Assembly: GCF_025447595.1 (NCBI RefSeq)
Contig: NZ_JAOEJU010000022.1
Span: 1-64,000 of the forward strand
Length of the DNA: 64,000 bases
Direction: 5' to 3'
DNA from: Pseudomonas koreensis
GTDB taxonomy: Bacteria; Pseudomonadota; Gammaproteobacteria; Pseudomonadales; Pseudomonadaceae
Shown here: one piece after another, positions 50,552 through 60,023 of the stretch
Layout of the letters: every line of letters starts with the position of its first letter
Position numbering within the stretch: position 1 is the stretch's first letter
Position numbers and translations under genes: made by a program
The notes under the pieces: generated by a model
What the model was told of the DNA's origin: nothing
Seen by the model: the letters and a program-made list of their open reading frames with translations, nothing else
The model's database searches: none

Positions 50552-52771
50552 TCAATACAAGTCGACTGGGTCGACATCCAGCGACCAGCGCACCGCCCGG
50601 CCGCTTGGCATCTGCTCCAGCACCAGCAACCAGCTCGCCAGCAATCGGTGCAGGGGCGCCCGGGCCGTGGCCTGCAACAGTAGCTGCGCGCGGAAGCGCC
50701 CGGCGCGGCGTTCCATCGGTGCCGGCACGGGCCCCAGCAACTCGATTCCGCTCAGGTTCTGTTCGGCCAGCAAACGCTCGGCCTCGCTGCAAGCTTCGTC
50801 AAGAAAACCTTCGGCCTGCCCCGGCTTGTGCGCTTCGGCGCGCAACAGTGCCAGATGTGCAAACGGCGGCAGGCCGGCGGCGCGGCGTTCGCTCAGGGCC
50901 TGCTCGGCGAAGGCGAAGTAACCCTGCTCGGTCAGTTGCACCAATAAAGGATGGTCGGCGAGGTGGGTCTGGATGATCACCTTGCCCGGTTCTTCAGCCC
51001 GCCCGGCACGGCCGGCAACCTGCACGATCAGTTGCGCCATGCGCTCGCTGGCGCGGAAGTCGCCGGAGAACAACCCGCCGTCGGCATCGAGGATCGACAC
51101 CAGCGTCACCCGAGGGAAATGGTGACCCTTGGCCAACATCTGGGTGCCGACCAGAATGCACGGCTGGCCTTTCTGGATGGTGGCGAACAACTGGTTCATC
51201 GCATCCTTGCGCGACGTGCTGTCGCGGTCGACGCGCAGCACCGGATAGTCCGGGAACAGAATCGCCAGTCGTTCTTCTGCCCGCTCGGTTCCAGCGCCTA
51301 CTGGCCGCAGATCGACCTTGTTGCACTTCGGGCACTGGCGCGGCACGCGTTCGACGTAACCGCAGTGATGGCAGCGCAGCTCGCCGTAGCGCTGGTGCAC
51401 GGTCATCCGCGCATCGCAGCGCTGGCACTCGGACATCCAGCCGCAATCGTGGCACAGCAGCGTCGGGGCAAAACCGCGACGGTTGAGGAACACCAATACC
51501 TGCTGGCCGGCGGCGAGGGTCTGGCCGATGGCTTGCTGCATCGGCCCGGAAATGCCGCTGTCCAGTGGACGACTTTTCACATCCAGGCGCAGGAAACGTG
51601 GCTGCTTGGCGCCGCCGGCACGTTCGTTCAGGCGTAGGAGTCCGTAGCGACCGGTGTAGGCGTTGTGCAGACTTTCCAGCGATGGCGTCGCGGAGCCGAG
51701 CACGATCGGGATGTTTTCCTGCCGCGCGCGCACCAGCGCCAGATCCCGCGCGTGGTAGCGCAGGCCTTCCTGCTGTTTATAGGAGCCGTCGTGTTCTTCG
51801 TCGATGATGATCAGTCCCGGATTTTTCATCGGGGTGAACAGCGCCGAGCGGGTGCCGATAATAATGTCGGCCTCGCCATCGCGGGCAGCGAGCCAGGCAT
51901 CCAGCCGATCACGATCGTTGACTGCCGAGTGCAGCAGGGCGATGCGCGCATTGAAGCGTTGTTCGAACCGCGCGAGGGTCTGCGGGCCGAGGTTGATCTC
52001 CGGGATCAGCACCAGCGCCTGTTTGCCGGCCTCGAGGGTTTCGCGGATCAGCTGCAAGTAGACTTCGGTCTTGCCGCTGCCGGTGACCCCGGCCAATAGG
52101 AACGCGTGATAACTGTCGAACCCGGCGCGAATCGCCTCGTAGGCAGCACGCTGTTCGCTGTTGAGCGGCAGCTCGGGCTGGGCCAGCCAGTGTTCATGGC
52201 GCGCGCCGGGGGCGTGACGGCGCACTTCGACCTGCACCAGGTCCTTGGCCAGCAGCAGATCGAGGCTGTCCTTGCTCAGCATCAGTTTGCTCAACAACTG
52301 ATGGGCGACGCCGTGGGGATGCTGGGCCAGCGTCGCCAGGGCTTCGCGCTGGCGTGGGGCGCGGGCGATGCGCGGATCATCGAGGCTGGCGCCGGGGGCG
52401 GCGGACCAGAAGCGTTCCTGCCGAGCCTCGGCCAGTTCGCCCTGACGCAGCAGCACCGGCAGCGCCCAGCTCAGGGTGTCGCCGAGACTGTGCTGATAAT
52501 ACTGGGCGGTCCACAGGCACAGCTTGAACAGCGCGGGCGGCAGCGGTGCGGTGGCATCGAGCAGGGCCAGCGCCGGTTTGAGCTTTTCCACCGGCACTTC
52601 GCTGGTGTCAGTGACTTCTACCAGAATCCCGATCATCTCCCGTCGGCCGAACGGCACCCGCAGACGCATGCCCGGTTGCAACTGCGAACGCAGCACGCCG
52701 GCCGGGGCCCGATAGTCGAACAGGCGGCGCAGGGGTGAAGGCAGGGCGAGGCGCAGAATGGCGTCGGGCAC
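50552..52771 (-). CDS. priA: Primosomal replication helicase PriA
   Basis: A 739-residue DExH helicase that restarts stalled replication forks. The N-terminal 3'-end-binding domain (about 1-100) precedes Walker A GVTGSGKTE, the DEEH box (IIDEEHDGSYK), and eight zinc-binding cysteines in the CHDCGWMSECQRC and CHHCGYVERVPRQCPKC insert. GTG at 52771 gives the usual MPDAILRLALPSPL start and the same length as in P. aeruginosa; upstream in-frame sequence crosses a REP. Confidence 0.96.
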   Translation of the reverse strand: MPDAILRLALPSPLRRLFDYRAPAGVLRSQLQPGMRLRVPFGRREMIGILVEVTDTSEVPVEKLKPALALLDATAPLPPALFKLCLWTAQYYQHSLGDTLSWALPVLLRQGELAEARQERFWSAAPGASLDDPRIARAPRQREALATLAQHPHGVAHQLLSKLMLSKDSLDLLLAKDLVQVEVRRHAPGARHEHWLAQPELPLNSEQRAAYEAIRAGFDSYHAFLLAGVTGSGKTEVYLQLIRETLEAGKQALVLIPEINLGPQTLARFEQRFNARIALLHSAVNDRDRLDAWLAARDGEADIIIGTRSALFTPMKNPGLIIIDEEHDGSYKQQEGLRYHARDLALVRARQENIPIVLGSATPSLESLHNAYTGRYGLLRLNERAGGAKQPRFLRLDVKSRPLDSGISGPMQQAIGQTLAAGQQVLVFLNRRGFAPTLLCHDCGWMSECQRCDARMTVHQRYGELRCHHCGYVERVPRQCPKCNKVDLRPVGAGTERAEERLAILFPDYPVLRVDRDSTSRKDAMNQLFATIQKGQPCILVGTQMLAKGHHFPRVTLVSILDADGGLFSGDFRASERMAQLIVQVAGRAGRAEEPGKVIIQTHLADHPLLVQLTEQGYFAFAEQALSERRAAGLPPFAHLALLRAEAHKPGQAEGFLDEACSEAERLLAEQNLSGIELLGPVPAPMERRAGRFRAQLLLQATARAPLHRLLASWLLVLEQMPSGRAVRWSLDVDPVDLY

Positions 52772-52816
52772 GCGGGGGATTCTCGATAGCAACGATAAAA
52801 GGGATTGGTATTCAAT

Positions 52817-52908
52817 CTGTGGGAGCGAGCCTGCTCGCGAAAACGGTGCGTCAGGCGGCTGATATGTTGCTGACAGATCGCCTTCGCGAGCAAGCTCGCT
52901 CCCACAGG
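52817..52908. repeat. REP doublet upstream of priA and rpmE
   Basis: CTGTGGGAGCGAGCCTGCTCGCGAA and its inverse enclose a second dyad (GCGTCAGGCGGCTGATATG / TGCTGACAG). It lies in the gap between the divergent priA and rpmE. Confidence 0.9.
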
Positions 52909-52958
52909 GATCGCGCAATGGGCCGGGAGCCTAGCAGACGGTCGGTCTCAGTGACAGC

Positions 52959-52986
52959 TTGCGTGATCGGGATTGTCTGGTAGAAT
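52959..52986 (+). promoter_or_regulatory. Sigma-70 promoter of rpmE
   Basis: TTGCGT (52959-52964), a 16-bp spacer and TAGAAT (52981-52986) form a good sigma-70 promoter about 70 bp before the rpmE ATG. Confidence 0.65.
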
Positions 52987-53055
52987 CCGCGGCCTAATTA
53001 CGTGCGGTATTCAACAATCGTGTTGGATGGCGGCACGCCAGCTGAGGAAAACACC

Positions 53056-53274
53056 ATGAAAGCCGATATCCACCCGAATTACCCAGAAGTTGCAGTAACT
53101 TGCAGCTGCGGCAACAAGTTCGAAACCCGTTCGACCTTCGGCAAAGCCCTGGCGATCGACGTTTGCAACGAGTGCCACCCGTTCTACACCGGTAAGCAGA
53201 AGACTCTGGACACCGGTGGTCGCGTTCAGAAGTTCGCCGACCGTTTCGGTGCTTTCGGCGCGAAAAAGGCCTAA
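53056..53274 (+). CDS. rpmE: 50S ribosomal protein L31 (zinc-containing form)
   Basis: A 72-residue ribosomal protein. Cys16, Cys18, Cys37 and Cys40 in TCSCGNKF and CNECHPFYTG form the zinc site, so this is the Zn-replete L31 and not the Cys-less paralogue. A TGAGGAAA precedes the ATG at 53056. Its terminator hairpin lies at the start of the next gene. Confidence 0.96.
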   Translation: MKADIHPNYPEVAVTCSCGNKFETRSTFGKALAIDVCNECHPFYTGKQKTLDTGGRVQKFADRFGAFGAKKA

Positions 53275-53315
53275 GGCCCTTCATTCTGGAAAACCTCAGC
53301 GGCTTTTCCGGTCTG

Positions 53316-54098
53316 ATGAAAAAGGCGTCCCTTGCGGGCGCCTTTTTTGTGTCCGCGATTTGGTTCTCCGCCGCCCAGGCCTTCTGCCCGGCGCCGTCCG
53401 GGCTGGACAGCGCCACGGTGCAGCGGGTGGTTGACGGCGACACCCTGCGCCTGAGCGACGGTCGCAATGTGCGGATGATCGGCCTCAATACGCCCGAGCT
53501 CGGCAAGCAGGGCCGCAGCGACGAGCCGTTTGCGGTGGCTGCGCGCAAGCGCCTTGAAGCTCTGGTCGCCGAGAGCGACGGACGGGTTGGCCTGCAACTC
53601 GGCGCCCAGTCCAAAGACCATTACGGCCGCACCCTTGCTCACGTTTTCAGTGCCAAGGGTGAGAATCTCGAAGCGCAGATGCTCGCTGATGGCCTCGGTT
53701 TTCAGGTCGCGGTGGCGCCAAATGTCGATCTGGTCGATTGTCAGCAAGCCGCCGAACGCCGCGCGCGACAGGCCGGGCTTGGCCTGTGGAAGCGCTCGCC
53801 TGTATTGAAAGCGGAGCAGATCGAGCGCTCGGGTTTCGCGCTGGTCAGCGGTCGTGTGAGCAAGGTTCAACGCAATCGTGGCGGAATCTGGATCGAGTTG
53901 CAGGACAAGCTTGTACTGCGCGTTGCACCCAATCTGCTCGATCGCTTCGACGGCGCCTCTCTGCAGGCGTTGAAGGGCAAGCAGATCGAGGCCCGTGGCT
54001 GGGTGGTCGACCGTTCCCGGCGCGGTGGATTGAAATCAGGTCAGGCACGCTGGCTGTTGCCGCTGACCGATCCTTCGATGCTCCAGTCGTCCCGCTGA
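53316..54098 (+). CDS. Exported thermonuclease-like protein (SNase fold)
   Basis: A 260-residue protein with a signal peptide (KKASLAGAFFVSAIWFSAAQA, cleavage near residue 22) and a staphylococcal-nuclease-like domain (about 38-155): RVVDGDTLRL, RMIGLNTPELG, and KDHYGRTLAHVF contain the expected Asp, Glu and Arg. It then has a roughly 90-residue extension that may be OB-like. Likely a periplasmic or secreted phosphodiesterase. Its first codons form a terminator hairpin that would end most rpmE transcripts. Confidence 0.9.
   Translation: MKKASLAGAFFVSAIWFSAAQAFCPAPSGLDSATVQRVVDGDTLRLSDGRNVRMIGLNTPELGKQGRSDEPFAVAARKRLEALVAESDGRVGLQLGAQSKDHYGRTLAHVFSAKGENLEAQMLADGLGFQVAVAPNVDLVDCQQAAERRARQAGLGLWKRSPVLKAEQIERSGFALVSGRVSKVQRNRGGIWIELQDKLVLRVAPNLLDRFDGASLQALKGKQIEARGWVVDRSRRGGLKSGQARWLLPLTDPSMLQSSR
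53319..53348 (+). terminator. Terminator of rpmE embedded in the nuclease signal-peptide codons
   Basis: AAGGCG-T-CCC, loop TTGC, GGG-CGCC is followed by TTTTTT and preceded by AAAAA. The hairpin begins at codon 2 of the nuclease gene. Confidence 0.75.
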
Positions 54099-54282
54099 AG
54101 AAAAAGTTGTAGACATTTTTTCTATCGATTGTGAACAGTCTAGCCCTTGTGCGCCGTGGCTCTTGGCCCAAAGTCGTAGGGCAGGGCGCTTGACAGGGGT
54201 GACCGGGCAGTCTTGTGGGGACTTTGCGAGGCGCGTATCCTCGCTGACCAGTCTGTCCAACAGTAAAAAGCGGAATGCCAAA

Positions 54283-55551
54283 ATGTCTGATCTGAAAACT
54301 GCCGCTCTCGAATATCATGCCAATCCTCGTCCAGGAAAGCTGAGTGTCGAGCTCACCAAGGCCACTGCTACCGCCCGCGACCTGTCGCTGGCCTACAGCC
54401 CCGGCGTAGCTGAACCAGTGCGCGAGATCGCCCGCGATCCTGAACTGGCCTACAAGTACACCGGCAAGGGCAACCTGGTTGCAGTCATTTCCGATGGCAC
54501 CGCGATTCTGGGTCTGGGTAACCTCGGCCCACTGGCTTCCAAGCCAGTCATGGAAGGTAAAGGCGTGCTGTTCAAGCGCTTCGCCGGCATCGACGTCTTC
54601 GACATCGAAGTCGACTCCGAAAGCCCGCAAGCCTTCATCGACACCGTAAAACGCATTTCCATCACCTTCGGCGGCATCAACCTGGAAGACATCAAGGCAC
54701 CTGAGTGCTTTGAGATCGAACGCGCTCTGATCGAGCAGTGCGACATTCCGGTATTCCACGATGACCAGCACGGCACCGCGATCGTGACCGCTGCGGGCAT
54801 GATCAACGCCCTGGAAATCGCTGGCAAAACCCTGGCCGACGCCAAGATCGTCTGCCTGGGCGCTGGCGCAGCCGCCATCTCCTGCATGAAATTGCTGGTG
54901 AGCATGGGCGCCAAGGTCGAGAACATCTTCATGGTTGACCGTACTGGCGTGATCCACGCTGGCCGTGACGACCTGAACCAGTACAAGGCTGTGTTCGCTC
55001 ACCCTACCGAGAAACGCACCCTGGACGACGCCATCGAAGGCGCTGACGTATTCGTCGGCCTGTCGGGCCCGAACCTGCTGAGCGCCGAGCAACTCAAGCG
55101 CATGGCGGCCAACCCGATCGTCTTCGCATGCTCCAACCCGGATCCGGAAATCTCCCCGGAACTGGCTCACGCCACCCGTAACGACGTGATCATGGCCACC
55201 GGCCGTTCGGACTACCCGAACCAGGTCAACAACGTACTGGGCTTCCCGTTCATCTTCCGTGGTGCCCTGGACGTTCGCGCCAAGCGCATCAACGAAGAAA
55301 TGAAGATCGCTGCCGCCAACGCCCTGCGCGAACTGGCCAAACTGCCGGTTCCTCAGGAAGTCTGCGACGCTTACGGCGGTATCTCCCTGGAATTCGGCCG
55401 TGAGTACATCATTCCGAAGCCAATGGACAAGCGCCTGATCACCGTGATCTCCGACGCCGTGGCCAAGGCCGCGATCGAGACTGGTGTGGCGACTCTGCCG
55501 TATCCGAAGAACTACCCGCTGAAAAGCGTGGATGACGTGTTCAACGGCTAA
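54283..55551 (+). CDS. maeB: NADP-type malic enzyme (short form)
   Basis: A 422-residue malate dehydrogenase (oxaloacetate-decarboxylating) producing pyruvate, CO2 and NAD(P)H. Blocks YSPGVAEPVREIA, YTGKGNLVAVISDGTAILGLG, FHDDQHGTA and the dinucleotide-binding GAGAAAISC are intact. It lacks the phosphotransacetylase-like C-terminal domain of the long (about 760-residue) MaeB form. The ATG at 54283 is used; the upstream in-frame extension has no family similarity. Cofactor preference is not certain. Confidence 0.93.
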   Translation: MSDLKTAALEYHANPRPGKLSVELTKATATARDLSLAYSPGVAEPVREIARDPELAYKYTGKGNLVAVISDGTAILGLGNLGPLASKPVMEGKGVLFKRFAGIDVFDIEVDSESPQAFIDTVKRISITFGGINLEDIKAPECFEIERALIEQCDIPVFHDDQHGTAIVTAAGMINALEIAGKTLADAKIVCLGAGAAAISCMKLLVSMGAKVENIFMVDRTGVIHAGRDDLNQYKAVFAHPTEKRTLDDAIEGADVFVGLSGPNLLSAEQLKRMAANPIVFACSNPDPEISPELAHATRNDVIMATGRSDYPNQVNNVLGFPFIFRGALDVRAKRINEEMKIAAANALRELAKLPVPQEVCDAYGGISLEFGREYIIPKPMDKRLITVISDAVAKAAIETGVATLPYPKNYPLKSVDDVFNG

Positions 55552-55571
55552 GTCGTTGTAGCGCATCAACC

Positions 55572-55606
55572 GAAAGCCCCGGCTCGTGAGAGTCGGGGCT
55601 TTTTTA
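55572..55606 (+). terminator. Terminator after maeB
   Basis: The stem AAGCCCCG/CGGGGCTT (55574-55581 and 55594-55601) with an inner GCTC/GAGT pairing is followed by a T-run. Confidence 0.93.
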
Positions 55607-55678
55607 TATCTGAGGGTTTTGCATTGTTTTTCAGGGTCTTTTAGCGAGCAGTTCAGTTAATGCCTCGGTTGGCAGGCA

Positions 55679-55717
55679 TAAAAAAGCCCCGCACTTCTCA
55701 CGAAGGCGGGGCTTTTT
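55679..55717. terminator. Terminator of ponA (bidirectional)
   Basis: A long stem GCCCCGC-A-CTTC / GAAG-GCGGGGC with a TCAC loop has an A-run on the left and a T-run on the right. It lies 13 bp past the ponA stop on the minus strand. Confidence 0.92.
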
Positions 55718-55729
55718 GGCAGTTGAGGA

Positions 55730-58177
55730 TCAGAACAAATCGATCGGCGCCTGCTCATCCGCTGGCAGCGGACTGCCCGGCACGGTGCCATTGCCGATCT
55801 CATTGACCGACGGCGGCGTGTCCTCAGCCTTGAACAGCTCGAAGTAGGCGCCCGGTGTGCTCGGCGATGCTGCGCGACCGCTGACCGGGTCCACCCGCAG
55901 GCTGAGGATGCCTTCCGGCTCCGGCTGGACATGCGGCGGCTTGTCCTTGAGCGCTGCGCTCATGTAGTTCATCCAGATCGGCAGTGCCACGGTGCCGCCG
56001 AACTCCCGGCGACCCAGGCTTTCCGGCTGGTCGAAACCGGTCCATACGGTGGTTACGTAATCGGCGTTGTAGCCGGAGAACCACGCATCCTTGGATTCGT
56101 TGGTCGTGCCGGTCTTGCCGGCAATGTCGCTACGGCCCATGGCAAGTGCACGACGGCCGGTGCCGAGCTTGATCACGTCCTGCAACATGCTGTTGAGGAT
56201 GTAGGTGGTACGGCCATCGACGATGCGCTCGGCAACTGCTGGAGCTTGCGGCATGGCGGCGCTGCCCGGCGCTTCACCCGGAACCGGCGCTGCATTGACC
56301 GTGAACGCCTGAGTGGCGGGTGCGGCAATGCCATCGGTGGCCGCGCCGCCCTGCGGTACGGTCGGCGGGTTGGCGACGAACAGCGTGTCGCCATTGCGAC
56401 TTTCGATCTTGTCGATGATGTACGGGGTGATCTTGTAGCCGCCGTTGGCGAAGGTGCTCCAGCCGGTGGCGATTTCCATCGGCGTCAGGGTCGCGGTGCC
56501 CAGCGCCAGCGACAGATTTGGCGGCAGGTCCTGTTTGTTGAAGCCGAAGCGGGTGATGTAGTCGATGGTCTTGCCTACGCCCATGGCTTGCAGCAGGCGG
56601 ATCGAAACCAGGTTGCGCGACTTGTACAGCGCTTCACGCAGACGGATCGGGCCGAGGAAAGTGTTGGTGTCGTTCTTCGGACGCCAGACCTTGTCCAGGT
56701 ACTCGTCGACAAAGACGATCGGCGCGTCGTTGACCAGGCTGGCGGCGGTGTAGCCGTTATCCAGTGCGGCGCTGTAGACGAACGGCTTGAAGCTCGAGCC
56801 CGGCTGACGCTTGGCCTGCATCGCGCGGTTGTAGTTGCTCTGCTCAAAGGCGAAGCCGCCGACCAGGGAGCGGATCGCGCCATTCTGCGGATCCAGCGAG
56901 ACCAGTGCGCCCTGCGCCTGCGGAATCTGGCTGAACTTCAGCGAATTGTTCGGCTGGCGCTGCACGCGAATCAGGTCGCCGATCTGTGCCACATCCGACG
57001 GCTGACGCGGGTTGGCGCCCATGCTGTTGGTATTGAGGAACGGTCGCGCCCATTTCATGGTGTCCCACGCCACGTGCTCTTCGCCGGTGCGGGTCAGCAC
57101 TTGCAGGCCGTTCTTGTCGACCTGGGTGACGATCGCCGGCTCGAGGCTGCTGATGGTGCGTTGCTTGGTCAGTTCGGTCGCCCAGGCTTCGCGGGTCTTG
57201 CCCGGCAGGCGCGATTCAGGGCCACGGTAGCCGTGACGCTGGTCGTAAGTCATCAGGCCTTCGTGCAGCGCGGTGTTGGCCATTTCCTGAAGGTTGCTCG
57301 GCACCGTGGTGGTGACGCGGAAACCTTCGGTATAGGCGTCGCTGCCGTAGCGGCCGACCATTTCGGCACGGGCCATTTCGGCGATGTACGGCGCGTTCAC
57401 TTCCGGGGTCGGTACGTGATAGCTGGCGTTCAGCGGCTCATTGATCGCGGCGGTGTAGTCGGCTTCGGTGATCTTGCCGAGCTTGTACATGCGGCCGAGG
57501 ATCCAGTCGCGACGCTCCTTGCTGCGCGCCGGGTTGGCCAGCGGGTTGAAGCGCGACGGGGCTTTCGGCAGACCGGCGATCATCGCCATCTGCGCCAGGC
57601 TGACTTCGCGGATCGACTTGCCGTAATACACCTGCGCCGCCGCCTCGATGCCGTAGGCGCGGTTGCCCAGATAAATCTTGTTTACGTACAGCTCAAGGAT
57701 CTCGTCCTTGGTCAGCTGCCGCTCGATCTGCAAGGCCAGAAGGATTTCCGTGGTCTTGCGTGAAAAGCTGCGTTCGCTGGTCAGGAAGAAGTTCTTCGCC
57801 ACCTGCATGGTGATGGTGCTGCCGCCGGACTGGATGTGCCCGCTCTTGACCAGTTGGGTCGCGGCACGCATCAGGCTGCTCGGATCGACGCCGTAGTGAT
57901 TGGCGAAATTGTCGTCTTCAGCACTTAGTAACGCATTGATGAAATTGGGGGGAATGTCGGCGAAACGGATCGGTGTGCGGCGCATTTCGCCAAATTCTGC
58001 GATCAACTTGTTGTCGCTGCTATACACCCTCAGTGGAATCTGCAACTGAATGCTTCTCAGCGCCTCCACAGATGGCAAACCCGGACTAAGGTAAAGAAAC
58101 GCGCCGCTGAGACCTAAAAGCAGTCCGCAGAAAACGGCGACGATGGACCAACCGAAAAATTTCAGCAGACGAATCAA
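55730..58177 (-). CDS. ponA: Penicillin-binding protein 1A
   Basis: An 815-residue bifunctional peptidoglycan synthase. TM segment near 10-32; glycosyltransferase motif LLSAEDDNFANHYGVDP (Glu87) and GGSTITMQVAKN; an OB-like domain; then the transpeptidase with SxxK in PGSSFKPF (about Ser461), SRN, and KTGTT (about 686). The TTG at 58177 is preferred since pseudomonad PBP1a starts (M)(I)RLLKFF, with a GGAT about 12 bp upstream. A GTG at 58231 would add 18 residues and has no Shine-Dalgarno. Divergent from pilM. Confidence 0.92.
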   Translation of the reverse strand: MIRLLKFFGWSIVAVFCGLLLGLSGAFLYLSPGLPSVEALRSIQLQIPLRVYSSDNKLIAEFGEMRRTPIRFADIPPNFINALLSAEDDNFANHYGVDPSSLMRAATQLVKSGHIQSGGSTITMQVAKNFFLTSERSFSRKTTEILLALQIERQLTKDEILELYVNKIYLGNRAYGIEAAAQVYYGKSIREVSLAQMAMIAGLPKAPSRFNPLANPARSKERRDWILGRMYKLGKITEADYTAAINEPLNASYHVPTPEVNAPYIAEMARAEMVGRYGSDAYTEGFRVTTTVPSNLQEMANTALHEGLMTYDQRHGYRGPESRLPGKTREAWATELTKQRTISSLEPAIVTQVDKNGLQVLTRTGEEHVAWDTMKWARPFLNTNSMGANPRQPSDVAQIGDLIRVQRQPNNSLKFSQIPQAQGALVSLDPQNGAIRSLVGGFAFEQSNYNRAMQAKRQPGSSFKPFVYSAALDNGYTAASLVNDAPIVFVDEYLDKVWRPKNDTNTFLGPIRLREALYKSRNLVSIRLLQAMGVGKTIDYITRFGFNKQDLPPNLSLALGTATLTPMEIATGWSTFANGGYKITPYIIDKIESRNGDTLFVANPPTVPQGGAATDGIAAPATQAFTVNAAPVPGEAPGSAAMPQAPAVAERIVDGRTTYILNSMLQDVIKLGTGRRALAMGRSDIAGKTGTTNESKDAWFSGYNADYVTTVWTGFDQPESLGRREFGGTVALPIWMNYMSAALKDKPPHVQPEPEGILSLRVDPVSGRAASPSTPGAYFELFKAEDTPPSVNEIGNGTVPGSPLPADEQAPIDLF

Positions 58178-58392
58178 GGCTTTTGGACATCCAGGGCAAA
58201 GAATGAATTTGGCGACAGGGTTCCGGAACACACAGAACGGCCCGCGCTGGCAGTAAAAAGCGGAAAAAATCGCTGGGCATTATAAGCACTTTTCCGCCGA
58301 GGGCGTCATTTGCGCTTCTGTCAAGACGGGGCGAGGGAACGCAATGCGCATTACAGAGTCCGTAACTCACGGATAGTCATAGGGAATTGGTA

Positions 58393-59457
58393 GTGCTAGG
58401 ACTCTTCAATAAAAAGGCCAATACGTTACTGGGGATCGACATCAGTTCCACTTCGGTGAAACTGCTGGAGCTGAGTCGTCAGGGGGAGCGCTACCGGGTC
58501 GAGGCGTATGCAGTCGAGCCGTTGCCGACTAATGCGGTGGTCGAAAAGAACATCGCCGAACTCGAGGGTGTTGGCCAGGCGTTGTCCCGGGTGCTGGTCA
58601 AGGCGCGCACCGGGTTGAAAACCGTGGCAGTGGCGGTGGCCGGGTCGGCGGTGATCACCAAGGTCATCGAGATGGACGCCGGACTGTCCGACGACGAACT
58701 GGAAAACCAGCTCAAGATCGAGGCCGATCAATACATTCCCTATCCGCTGGACGAGGTCGCCATTGACTTCGAAGTCCAGGGTGTTTCGCCGCGCAACCCC
58801 GAGCGGGTCAACGTACTGCTGGCCGCCTGTCGCAAGGAAAACGTCGAAGTCCGCGAAGCGGCGCTCGCTCTCGCCGGGCTGACTGCGCGGGTGGTGGATG
58901 TCGAGGCCTATGCGCTGGAGCGCTCTTTCGGCCTGCTGGCCACGCAACTGGCCGCGTCCCAGGACCGACTGACGGTGGCCGTGGTCGACATCGGCGCCAC
59001 CATGACCACCCTCAGCGTCCTGCACAACGGCAGGATCATCTACACCCGCGAACAACTGTTCGGCGGTCGACAGCTGACCGAGGAAATCCAACGTCGTTAT
59101 GGCCTGACCCTTGAACAGGCGGGGCTCGCCAAGAAGCAGGGCGGTCTGCCGGACGACTACGTCGGCGAGGTGCTGCAACCGTTTCGCGAGGCACTGGTGC
59201 AGCAGGTATCGCGCTCTTTGCAGTTCTTTTTCGCGTCTGGCCAGTACAACGCCGTCGATCACATTCTGCTGGCCGGAGGCACGGCGTCGGTGCCCGGGCT
59301 CGACCGGCTGATCGAAGAGCGCCTGAACACCCCGACCCAGGTCGCCAACCCGTTTTCCGACATGGCCTTGAGCAGCAAGGTCAACGCCGGGGCCCTGGCG
59401 AGCGATGCGCCGGCCCTGATGATTGCCTGCGGACTCGCGCTCAGGAGTTTCGACTGA
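58393..59457 (+). CDS. pilM: Type IV pilus assembly protein PilM
   Basis: A 354-residue actin-like (FtsA-fold) cytosolic protein that binds the N-terminus of PilN. Nucleotide-binding blocks are LGIDISSTSVKLLEL, VVDIGATMTTLSVL and LAGGTASVPGLD. The GTG at 58393 (LGLFNKKANTLL start), 8 bp after AGGGAA, gives the length known in P. aeruginosa; an in-frame TTG at 58387 is possible. Stop overlaps the pilN start by one base. First gene of pilMNOPQ. Confidence 0.96.
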   Translation: MLGLFNKKANTLLGIDISSTSVKLLELSRQGERYRVEAYAVEPLPTNAVVEKNIAELEGVGQALSRVLVKARTGLKTVAVAVAGSAVITKVIEMDAGLSDDELENQLKIEADQYIPYPLDEVAIDFEVQGVSPRNPERVNVLLAACRKENVEVREAALALAGLTARVVDVEAYALERSFGLLATQLAASQDRLTVAVVDIGATMTTLSVLHNGRIIYTREQLFGGRQLTEEIQRRYGLTLEQAGLAKKQGGLPDDYVGEVLQPFREALVQQVSRSLQFFFASGQYNAVDHILLAGGTASVPGLDRLIEERLNTPTQVANPFSDMALSSKVNAGALASDAPALMIACGLALRSFD

Positions 59458-60023
59458 TGGCGCGGATTAACCTTTTACCTTGGCGCGAAGAGCGGCGCGA
59501 AGAGCGGCGCAAGCGCTTTCTGCTGGCCTTGACGGGGGTGGTGGTCGGCTCCGTCGGCGCGGTGCTGATTGCCGACCAGATCATCAGCAATGCGATCGCC
59601 CGGCAGGTTTCGCGCAATGACTACATCGGCAAACAAATCGCCGTGGTCGACGAGCGGATCAAGCAGATCAGCGAGCTCAAGGCCCATCGCCAGCAACTGG
59701 TGGAGCGCATGCGCATCATCCAGGACTTGCAGGTCAACCGGCAGATCAGTGGGCGGATCTTCGATCAGTTGGCGCGCACACTGCCTGACGGGGTGTATTT
59801 CACCGACGTGAAAATGGTCGGCAAGACCCTGTCGATCAGCGGCGCGGCGGAATCGAACAATCGTGTGTCCGACCTGATGCGCAACCTTGATGCCTCCGAC
59901 TGGTTCGACGCGCCCAACCTCAATGAAGTGAAAGCCACCACCGCCGGACAAGTGGATCAGGCCAATGTTTTCCAGCTGACCGTTCGCCAGACTCGACCCA
60001 AAATCGAGGAGGACGACCAATGA
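59457..60023 (+). CDS. pilN: Type IV pilus assembly protein PilN
   Basis: A 188-residue inner-membrane protein. The cytosolic ARINLLPWREERR motif at the N-terminus binds PilM, then TM at about 22-42, a coiled coil (about 50-95), and a ferredoxin-like periplasmic domain. It dimerises with PilO. Overlaps pilO by 4 bp. Confidence 0.96.
   Translation: MARINLLPWREERREERRKRFLLALTGVVVGSVGAVLIADQIISNAIARQVSRNDYIGKQIAVVDERIKQISELKAHRQQLVERMRIIQDLQVNRQISGRIFDQLARTLPDGVYFTDVKMVGKTLSISGAAESNNRVSDLMRNLDASDWFDAPNLNEVKATTAGQVDQANVFQLTVRQTRPKIEEDDQ

Noticed and set aside
55931..57763. 610-codon antisense frame opposite ponA
   Set aside because: Opposite all PBP1a motifs, with no protein-like features of its own.
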